From: Eggerthellaceae bacterium
GTDB lineage: Bacteria > Actinomycetota > Coriobacteriia > Coriobacteriales > Eggerthellaceae
DNA length: 11,915 nt
Direction of reading: 5' to 3'
NCBI GenBank assembly: GCA_017960005.1
Contig: JAGCZM010000064.1
Coordinates: 1 to 11,915 of the forward strand
Below the pieces are notes generated by a model. It had not been told where the DNA came from. It saw nothing but the letters and a program-made list of their open reading frames with translations, and did not search any database. Below are positions 1 to 5,123 of the stretch, in pieces (position 1 is the stretch's first letter; the number at the start of each line of letters is the position of its first letter). Made by a program: the position numbers and the translations under genes.

Positions 1-613
1 CACGCGCAAGCATGCATGAGGTCACCGCAAGCGTGCCTCCCGCGCTGTCTCCGCCGATACCGATTCTGTTTTTGTCGATGCCGAGATCCTCCGCGTTTTC
101 GAAAACCCATCGCAGAGCGTAATAACAATCCTCTTGGGGATAGGGAAAAGGATATTTGGGAGCCAGACGATAACGCACGTACACCACGACGCAGTGCGCC
201 TCTTTGGCATAGGTCATGGCATGGGAAAAATGACTGTGAAATCCCTCGAACACGAATCCTCCGCCGTGTATGTCGATAAAGCAGGGAGCGGGTGTTTCAA
301 GGGAAACGGGGTTTAAGATCAAAAGCTCGATTTCTCCGTCTTTATAGGTATCGATTTTTACCAGGCGTGCCGATACGTCCTTATCGGTATAAATCCATCC
401 CGGAATGCCCATGACCGCCTGCGACATTTTGGCAATGCTCGGGCTTAAGGGAGGGGTGAGTTTGTTGAAAGGAAAGAACTCGTCGCTGATGGGATATTTG
501 GTTTTGGACATACGAATCATCTCTCTTTTGTGCGGCATATGTCTGTCGTACGCCATTTTATACAAATCCCGAAGCGGTTTGCCATGTACATGACCGACGA
601 GATACCCATACAT
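1..613 (-). CDS. alpha/beta-hydrolase (HSL-type esterase/lipase), C-terminus cut by window edge
   Basis: The N-terminal part of a carboxylesterase of the hormone-sensitive-lipase branch of the alpha/beta-hydrolase fold, a cytosolic family that cleaves short-chain esters; the real substrate cannot be told. Counting from the ATG at 511, the oxyanion-hole motif HGGG is at residues 82-85, the segment YRLAPKYPFPYP typical of the family is near 114-125, and the nucleophile elbow GDSAGG is at 154-159 with Ser156 as nucleophile. The acid and histidine of the triad lie beyond the window. The frame stays open upstream to an ATG at 613, which adds 34 plausible residues behind a poorly spaced AAAAGG. The ATG at 511 is the alternative and corresponds better to where this family usually starts. 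No signal peptide is seen. It is transcribed divergently from the carboxylase operon. The family is firm; the start is not. Confidence 0.8.
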   Translation of the reverse strand, partial: MYGYLVGHVHGKPLRDLYKMAYDRHMPHKREMIRMSKTKYPISDEFFPFNKLTPPLSPSIAKMSQAVMGIPGWIYTDKDVSARLVKIDTYKDGEIELLILNPVSLETPAPCFIDIHGGGFVFEGFHSHFSHAMTYAKEAHCVVVYVRYRLAPKYPFPYPQEDCYYALRWVFENAEDLGIDKNRIGIGGDSAGGTLAVTSCMLAR

Positions 614-626
614 ATGCCTTTTGCCG

Positions 627-632
627 TATAAT
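627..632 (+). promoter_or_regulatory. candidate -10 box for the carboxylase operon
   Basis: A perfect TATAAT lies 86 bases upstream of the ATG at 719 and would give a leader of about 80 bases. No good TTGACA-like box stands at the right distance, so the promoter would be weak or activator-dependent, or the match is chance. A similar TATAATTAC string precedes leuS at 8352. Confidence 0.4.
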
Positions 633-636
633 TACC

Positions 637-663
637 TGTTTGAAATACATACGAAAACAAACA
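637..663. repeat. inverted repeat, possible operator
   Basis: TGTTTG at 637-642 and its exact reverse complement CAAACA at 658-663 flank a 15-base AT-rich spacer. The dyad would cover the start of transcription from the TATAAT box at 627. Operators of the biotin regulator BirA also have two arms with a spacer of about 15 bases and control biotin-related genes, but their arms differ and are longer. Six-base arms can easily occur by chance in AT-rich DNA. Confidence 0.25.
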
Positions 664-702
664 ATGTTTTGGGTAGGAATTACCGGAACCTTGATACCGA
701 AA

Positions 703-708
703 AGGAGG
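703..708 (+). promoter_or_regulatory. strong ribosome binding site for the fusion gene
   Basis: A perfect AGGAGG lies ten bases before the ATG at 719 and fixes the start of the carboxyltransferase-AccB gene. Confidence 0.8.
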
Positions 709-718
709 TGCTGATCAG

Positions 719-2590
719 ATGTCGCGGTTAGCCATTATGGATACCACCATTCGTGACGGCCAACAAAGCCTTTGGGCCACCCGCATGCAAGTCGGCGATA
801 TGCTGCCGATTCTGCCGCTGATGGACAAGGTCGGATACTGGGCCATAGAGGCATGGGGTGGTGCGACGTTCGACAGCTGCCTTCGTTTTTTGGATGAAAA
901 CCCCTGGGAGCGTCTGCGCTCCATCAAAACGCAAACCCCCAATACGCCGCTTGCCATGCTCACCCGCGGGCAAAACCTGGTCGGCTACAAGCATTATTCC
1001 CGCGAAATCTGCAACCGCTTCATCAAGGCTGCCCACAGAAACGGCATCGATGTGTTCAGGGTGTTCGATGCGTTAAACGACATCCGCAACGTCGTGGACA
1101 ACGCCGAGGCCATCAAGGAATGCGGCGCGCATTTCGAGGGAGCGATTTCTTATACGATTTCTCCGGTGCACACTTTGGACAGTTTCATCGAATATGCCCA
1201 GCAGCTCAAAGAGCTCGGCGCCGATACCATTTGCATCAAGGACATGGCCGGCATGCTTACACCTTATCGTACCGAGCGTATGGTCAAGGTCCTCAATGCC
1301 GAAATCGGTTTGCCCGTTCATATCCATACCCATTATGTCGGCGGTATGGCTCCCGCCAACATCATCAAAGCGGCCGAAGCCGGTGCCGCCATCGCCGATA
1401 CCGCGTCGGCTCCGTTGGCGTTCGGTAACTCGCATCCCTCCGTGGAGATGATCGTGGCTGCCTTGCAGGAGAGTCGCTACGACACCGGTTTGGATTTGAA
1501 TTTGCTGTTCGAGATAGCAAATTACTGGGAAGAGGTGCGCGAGCGCAATCACTACAAGCGCGGCGTTTCTTCCCTGATGCATATGCAGGTTCACACGCAC
1601 CAGGTTCCCGGCGGCATGATGTCGAATCTGGTCAGCCAGCTCGAGATACAAAAGGCAGCCGATCGTCTGCCCGAGGTCATCGCGGAGATTCCGCGCGTTC
1701 GTGCCGAAGTCGGTTATCCGCCGCTTGTGACGCCGATGAGCCAAATCGTCGGAACGCAGGCGGTGTTCAACGTCATCACGGGAAAACGCTGGAGCGTCAT
1801 CTCCAAGGAGATGAGGGATTTCATATGCGGATACTACGGCAAAGCTCCCGGAAAGATGGATCCCGATGTGGTTGCCAAGGTCGTGCAATCATCCGAGATT
1901 CTGCCTCCGGATGTGGCGCCGGGTTCGCTGGTTACCACCACCTATGACGAAGTTGCCGCGGAAATCGGAGATCTCGCAAAGAGCGAGGAAGATGTTTTGA
2001 TGTACGCGCTGTTCCCGACGGAAGCACGCACGTATCTGACCAAACATCGCACCTCCGGCAACGTCGATTTTATGCTCGCTACCGAAAGCAGTTCCACCAA
2101 AGAGGAGGACTACGTGGACATCAATCAGATTCGTGAATTGGTCAAAGTCGCCGAAGAAAGCGGCGTGGGTGAGATTGTCGTCGAAGAAGAAGGCATGAGA
2201 ATCTCGGTGAGAATGCCGGGCGCCGTTTCTGCCGGACAAGCGGCCCCCGCGGCTGCCTCATCTCCCGCCGCCGTTGCCTCTGCCACCCCCAAACAGGCTG
2301 CCCCGGCACCGGTTGATGAGGGTATGGAGGGCTGCTATGCCGTCAAGGCACCGATGGTCGGCACGTTTTATGTTGCGCCGGCACCCGGCGAGCCTCCGTT
2401 TGTTCAGGAAGGCGATGAGGTCACCGCAAACCAGACGCTGTGCATCGTTGAGGCCATGAAACTCATGAACGAGGTCACCGCCGAGGAGATGGGTGTCGTT
2501 CGCAAGGTTTGTCTCAAGGACGGCGATCCGGTCGAATACGGCACCGTCATGTTCTACATCGAGCCCCACAGCGTTTCCGCACTGCAGTAA
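719..2590 (+). CDS. OadA/PycB-type carboxyltransferase fused to a complete AccB-type biotin carrier
   Basis: A 623-residue biotin enzyme subunit. Residues 1 to about 450 are a carboxyltransferase of the pyruvate carboxylase B / oxaloacetate decarboxylase alpha / transcarboxylase 5S family, a TIM barrel followed by the PYC_OADA scaffold. Matched by spacing to Rhizobium etli pyruvate carboxylase, the active site looks intact: Arg12, Asp13, Gln16, Arg83, the carbamylated lysine Lys174 in IKDMAG, metal histidines His203 and His205, and Thr338. Residues 466-623 resemble a full acetyl-CoA carboxylase carrier (AccB). They include its N-terminal segment (DINQIRELVKVAEESG), an Ala/Pro linker at about 500-533, the PMVGTFY strand, a thumb-like APAPGEPPF insertion, and the biotin site EAMKLMN with Lys581. 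Pyruvate carboxylase or oxaloacetate decarboxylase carriers normally lack the thumb. The gene occupies the accB slot directly before accC. Likely pyruvate/oxaloacetate carboxylation with AccC, possibly also acetyl-CoA carboxylase; the substrate is inferred. No sodium-pump beta or gamma subunit is nearby. Confidence 0.9.
   Translation: MSRLAIMDTTIRDGQQSLWATRMQVGDMLPILPLMDKVGYWAIEAWGGATFDSCLRFLDENPWERLRSIKTQTPNTPLAMLTRGQNLVGYKHYSREICNRFIKAAHRNGIDVFRVFDALNDIRNVVDNAEAIKECGAHFEGAISYTISPVHTLDSFIEYAQQLKELGADTICIKDMAGMLTPYRTERMVKVLNAEIGLPVHIHTHYVGGMAPANIIKAAEAGAAIADTASAPLAFGNSHPSVEMIVAALQESRYDTGLDLNLLFEIANYWEEVRERNHYKRGVSSLMHMQVHTHQVPGGMMSNLVSQLEIQKAADRLPEVIAEIPRVRAEVGYPPLVTPMSQIVGTQAVFNVITGKRWSVISKEMRDFICGYYGKAPGKMDPDVVAKVVQSSEILPPDVAPGSLVTTTYDEVAAEIGDLAKSEEDVLMYALFPTEARTYLTKHRTSGNVDFMLATESSSTKEEDYVDINQIRELVKVAEESGVGEIVVEEEGMRISVRMPGAVSAGQAAPAAASSPAAVASATPKQAAPAPVDEGMEGCYAVKAPMVGTFYVAPAPGEPPFVQEGDEVTANQTLCIVEAMKLMNEVTAEEMGVVRKVCLKDGDPVEYGTVMFYIEPHSVSALQ
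2103..2116 (+). promoter_or_regulatory. internal in-frame start signal at the AccB boundary (possible free BCCP, 2114-2590)
   Basis: Inside the fusion gene a perfect AGGAGG (2103-2108) is followed after five bases by GTG (2114-2116). This GTG is in frame (codon 466) and stands exactly where AccB similarity begins, with VDINQI matching the usual start of AccB proteins. Initiation here would give a free 158-residue biotin carrier, close to the 156 residues of E. coli AccB. The bases also encode Glu-Glu-Asp, so the site could be a by-product of the amino acids or a relic of a once separate accB. Position and spacing are seen; use in the cell is inference. Confidence 0.45.
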
Positions 2591-2622
2591 AGGAATTTCG
2601 AACACGAAAACGGATAACGATC

Positions 2623-3975
2623 ATGTTTGAAAAAGTACTCATAGCAAACAGAGGAGAGGTTGCGTTGCGTGTCATGCGCGCCTGCAAGGAGTTGGGCGTC
2701 AAGACCGTTGCGGTGTATTCCGAAGCGGATACGGATACGTATCCGGTCGCTTATGCCGACGAAAAGGTATGTATCGGACCCGCACAGGCCTCAAGAAGCT
2801 ATCTGAACATGGACAACATCATATCCGCGGCCCTCAACACCAAGGCGCAAGCCATTCATCCGGGCTACGGGTTTTTGGCGGAGAATGCCGACTTTGCCGA
2901 AAAGGTCATCGAAAACGGCCTTGTTTGGATCGGCCCTTCTCCCGAAAGCATCCGCCTGATGGGTGATAAGGCACGCGCCAAGGAAACCATGCACGCTTGC
3001 GGCGTTCCCATCATCATGGGTTCCAAAGGCATCGTCGAATCGACTGTTGCGGCTGTCAATTACGCATCGAACATCGGTTATCCGGTTTTGATCAAAGCAT
3101 CCGCGGGCGGCGGCGGCAAAGGCATGCGCGAGGTGTGGAGCCAAAACGAGATGGAGGCTCAGTTCACCGCGGCAAGGGCCGAAGCCGAAGCGGCGTTTGG
3201 GTGTGCCGATGTTTATATCGAAAAGCTCGTGCCCCATCCCCGTCATATCGAAGTGCAGGTTTTGGCCGATGATTTCGGAAACAGAATCGCGCTTCCCGAG
3301 CGTGACTGCTCGGTACAGCGTCGTCATCAGAAACTGATCGAGGAAAGCCCCTCCACGGTGGTGTCTTCGGGCATACGCAAGCAGCTTGCCATGGCGGCGT
3401 TGCGTGCTGTTCGTGCCGTCGATTACCGCAATGCCGGTACCATCGAGTTTCTTTTGGATGAAACAGGGCGTTTTTATTTCATGGAAATGAACACGCGTGT
3501 GCAGGTCGAGCATCCCGTATCCGAAGAGGTGTCGGGTATCGACATCATCAAAGAGCAGTTGCGCATTGCCGCCGGAGAGCCCATCTCCTGTCTCAAGCGC
3601 GATTTGAGCGAAGCTCAGGGTCATGCCATCGAGTTTCGTATCAACGCCGAAGACCCCGACAACGGGTTTAGGCCTTGTCCCGGCAAGATCACCGCGTATC
3701 GCGTGGCTGCCGGTCCCGGCGTTCGTGTGGAGAGCTATGTCGGCGTGGGAAGCGTCATCACGCCTTATTACGATTCCATGGTTGCCAAGTTGATCGTGCG
3801 CGGGCAAAACCGCGAAGAGGCGCTGGCCCGCGCATCGCGTGCGCTCGATGAGTTTGTCATCGAGGGTATCAAAACCACCATACCGTTTCATAAGGCGGTA
3901 TTGGCCAACGAAACGTTTAGGGCAGGTCAGGTAACGACCGATTTCATCGAGACCCAAATGGGGGAGAAAAAATGA
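2623..3975 (+). CDS. accC: biotin carboxylase subunit (AccC)
   Basis: This 450-residue protein is an ATP-grasp enzyme that carboxylates carrier-bound biotin with ATP and bicarbonate. It starts with the biotin carboxylase N-terminus KVLIANRGE and has AIHPGYGFLAEN near 77-88. Compared with E. coli AccC it keeps Lys116, Lys158 in the glycine-rich ATP loop (GGGGKGM at 162-168), Glu200, His208, Lys237, Glu275, Glu288, Asn290, Arg292 and Glu296, and the RINAEDP segment near 339-345 with Arg339. The length is the family norm. The ATG at 2623 is the only sensible start; its ribosome binding site is weak, so translation may be coupled to the fusion gene 32 bases upstream. Its natural partner is the carrier domain of that gene. 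No accA or accD lies in the window, so it may serve pyruvate carboxylation, acetyl-CoA carboxylation, or both. Confidence 0.95.
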   Translation: MFEKVLIANRGEVALRVMRACKELGVKTVAVYSEADTDTYPVAYADEKVCIGPAQASRSYLNMDNIISAALNTKAQAIHPGYGFLAENADFAEKVIENGLVWIGPSPESIRLMGDKARAKETMHACGVPIIMGSKGIVESTVAAVNYASNIGYPVLIKASAGGGGKGMREVWSQNEMEAQFTAARAEAEAAFGCADVYIEKLVPHPRHIEVQVLADDFGNRIALPERDCSVQRRHQKLIEESPSTVVSSGIRKQLAMAALRAVRAVDYRNAGTIEFLLDETGRFYFMEMNTRVQVEHPVSEEVSGIDIIKEQLRIAAGEPISCLKRDLSEAQGHAIEFRINAEDPDNGFRPCPGKITAYRVAAGPGVRVESYVGVGSVITPYYDSMVAKLIVRGQNREEALARASRALDEFVIEGIKTTIPFHKAVLANETFRAGQVTTDFIETQMGEKK

Positions 3976-4313
3976 GTGTTTTGAATGTTGCGGGTACCGA
4001 GGTATCCATCGGTGTTTTGGAGACCATCATATCGGTAGCGATACGTGATGTGCCCGGCGTTACCGGCCTTGCGCGTTCAAGCGAAGGTATTACCAGACGT
4101 TTGATGGGTCAGGCCAAAAGCGAGCCCGCGGTTGTCGTGGAGACCTCGGACGGAAAGATTTCCAAAATCAGCGTTCATCTGGCCATCAAATCGGGTTTTG
4201 TATTGCCCGACATCGCCATCGGCGTGCGTCGTTCCGTGGTCGATGCCCTGCGTGCCCAGCTCGGCCTTGAAATCGATACGGTCGATGTGTTCATCGACAG
4301 CGTCAGCTTCTGA
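3972..4313 (+). CDS. Asp23/Gls24 family protein (YqhY-like, DUF322)
   Basis: A small 113-residue protein of the Asp23/Gls24 (DUF322) family. The family pattern is clear: an opening beta strand (GTEVSIGVLETIISVAI), then DVPGVTGLA, and a basic middle part, followed by VHLAIKSGFVLPDIA and a final strand with VDVFIDSV. No transmembrane segment or signal peptide is seen. The ATG overlaps the accC stop by four bases (ATGA) behind a GGGGGAG ribosome binding site, so translation is probably coupled. In Bacillus subtilis the paralogue in the same place, YqhY, lies between accC and nusB and has been linked genetically to acetyl-CoA carboxylase activity. A role in tuning the biotin carboxylase is therefore a fair guess, but the molecular function is unknown. 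Confidence 0.9.
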   Translation: MSVLNVAGTEVSIGVLETIISVAIRDVPGVTGLARSSEGITRRLMGQAKSEPAVVVETSDGKISKISVHLAIKSGFVLPDIAIGVRRSVVDALRAQLGLEIDTVDVFIDSVSF

Positions 4314-4324
4314 TAGGAGTGCTC

Positions 4325-4834
4325 TTGAGCCCGAAGCGTCACGAAAGAACACAGTCCCGTCGCATCGCTTTGCAGGTGCTCTATGCGGCCGATATCCAAA
4401 ATGCCACGGTTGAGGCGGTCATGGAGACCAAGGATTTACCCACCGCAACCGGCATACAGCGTCCAGCCTCCTTTGCTTTGGTCGAAAAAACAAGCGGAGA
4501 CGCATCGATCGACATCCTGCCCGCGTACGCCTTAAAGCTGATTCGCGGTGTTGCCACCCATGTATCCGATTTGGATGCCTATGTTGCTTCCGTCTCGGAA
4601 AACTGGGCACTCGAAAGAATATCTTCGGTCGATATGGAGATATTGCATATCGCCGTTTATGAGATGAAATACGTTGCGGAGGTCCCCGTATCCGTCGCCA
4701 TCAACGAAGCGGTCGATTTGGCAAAGGAGTTTGGGGGAGAGGACGAAAGTCCGAAGTTCGTCAACGGTATTTTGGGAAAGATAGCCTTGGTTTTGGAAAA
4801 CGAGGCCGCAACGAAAGGTACAACATGTCGCTGA
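4325..4834 (+). CDS. nusB: transcription antitermination factor NusB, TTG start
   Basis: NusB is an all-helical RNA-binding protein that joins NusE (S10) on boxA RNA to prevent early termination of rRNA transcription. The N-terminal arginine-rich helix (RRIALQVLYAADIQ), the block WALERISSVDMEILHIAVYE near 94-113, VPVSVAINEAVDLAKEFG and the signature KFVNGILGKI near 145-154 are all present. I chose TTG at 4325 because AGGAG at 4315-4319 stands five bases before it. The GTG at 4319 overlaps that site and could not use it. At 169 residues the protein is longer than many NusB proteins; the extra length is a polar stretch of about 28 residues around 35-62, between the first helices. It lies 11 bases after the Asp23-family gene, as in Bacillus. 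Confidence 0.93.
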   Translation: MSPKRHERTQSRRIALQVLYAADIQNATVEAVMETKDLPTATGIQRPASFALVEKTSGDASIDILPAYALKLIRGVATHVSDLDAYVASVSENWALERISSVDMEILHIAVYEMKYVAEVPVSVAINEAVDLAKEFGGEDESPKFVNGILGKIALVLENEAATKGTTCR

Positions 4835-5073
4835 AAGAATCCTATCCGGAAATCGACGCTCGTCTCAATGAGATCGTCGAAGAGGTCAAACGCGAAGACA
4901 TTTCGTTGGACGAGGCACTCAAACTCTACGACGAGGCAGTCAAACTCGCTCTCAAGGCATGTGATTTGAGCGAAGAGGATTTTGCCGAGAAAGCGGCATC
5001 CGAAGTTGTCGACGAAACAACATCGGCTCAACGCTTGGATGAAACATCCGCCGCAGCCGAGCAAGAACAATAG
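4825..5073 (+). CDS. xseB: exodeoxyribonuclease VII small subunit (XseB)
   Basis: An 82-residue protein whose first 50 residues match the small subunit of exonuclease VII, a short helical hairpin that binds the nuclease subunit XseA. The typical pattern RLNEIVEEVK, SLDEALKLYDEAVKLALKACDL is clear, including the late cysteine. The remainder (about 50-82) is an acidic, Ala/Glu-rich, probably disordered tail. The start codon lies ten bases inside the end of nusB with AAAGG a few bases upstream, so translation is likely coupled. The catalytic partner xseA, which usually stands directly before xseB, is absent from the window, so it must lie elsewhere or be missing. Because the gene is short and helical the call depends on the motif and on its place between nusB and dxs, which together are convincing. 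Confidence 0.85.
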   Translation: MSLKESYPEIDARLNEIVEEVKREDISLDEALKLYDEAVKLALKACDLSEEDFAEKAASEVVDETTSAQRLDETSAAAEQEQ

Positions 5074-5123
5074 CCTTGCCGAATAATTAATCCGTTTTTG
5101 CAAAGCAGACAAGCCGTATCAAT

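Larger units (their letters stand above)
614..718. other. divergent intergenic region upstream of the carboxylase operon
   Basis: This 105-base gap separates the divergent hydrolase and carboxylase genes and must hold the promoters of both. On the plus strand a perfect TATAAT lies at 627-632, but no convincing -35 box is seen 16-18 bases upstream. An inverted repeat (TGTTTG at 637-642, CAAACA at 658-663) lies just downstream. The region ends in a strong ribosome binding site for the gene at 719. I see no clear minus-strand promoter and no open reading frame. Confidence 0.5.

Noticed and set aside
671..690. GGTA/TACC repeat before the fusion gene as a FapR-like operator
   Set aside because: The arms are only four bases and do not match the known FapR site.
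1424..1447. Loss of the catalytic threonine of the carboxyltransferase in the GNSHPSVE block
   Set aside because: Spacing from the metal histidines places the catalytic threonine of R. etli pyruvate carboxylase at Thr338 in LVTPMS, which is present. The GNSHPSVE change is a motif variant, not loss of that residue.
1073..1888. Long open frame on the minus strand inside the fusion gene (271 codons)
   Set aside because: It is antisense to a clearly coding region, its product is rich in His, Asp and Gly without any known motif, and it has no ribosome binding site I would trust. The same applies to the minus-strand frame at 2791-3957.
719..2590. Sodium-pumping oxaloacetate decarboxylase
   Set aside because: No beta (membrane) or gamma subunit gene is present, and the partner gene is a biotin carboxylase, which points to ATP-dependent carboxylation. 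It cannot be fully excluded without the rest of the genome.
2509..2622. Longer accC starting inside the fusion gene
   Set aside because: The extra 38 residues are basic, unlike any biotin carboxylase N-terminus, and MFEKVLIANRGE at 2623 is the exact family start.
2591..2622. Tiny hairpin TTTCG-AACA-CGAAA between the fusion gene and accC
   Set aside because: Only five pairs, AT-rich and with no T-tract; too weak to call a regulatory element.
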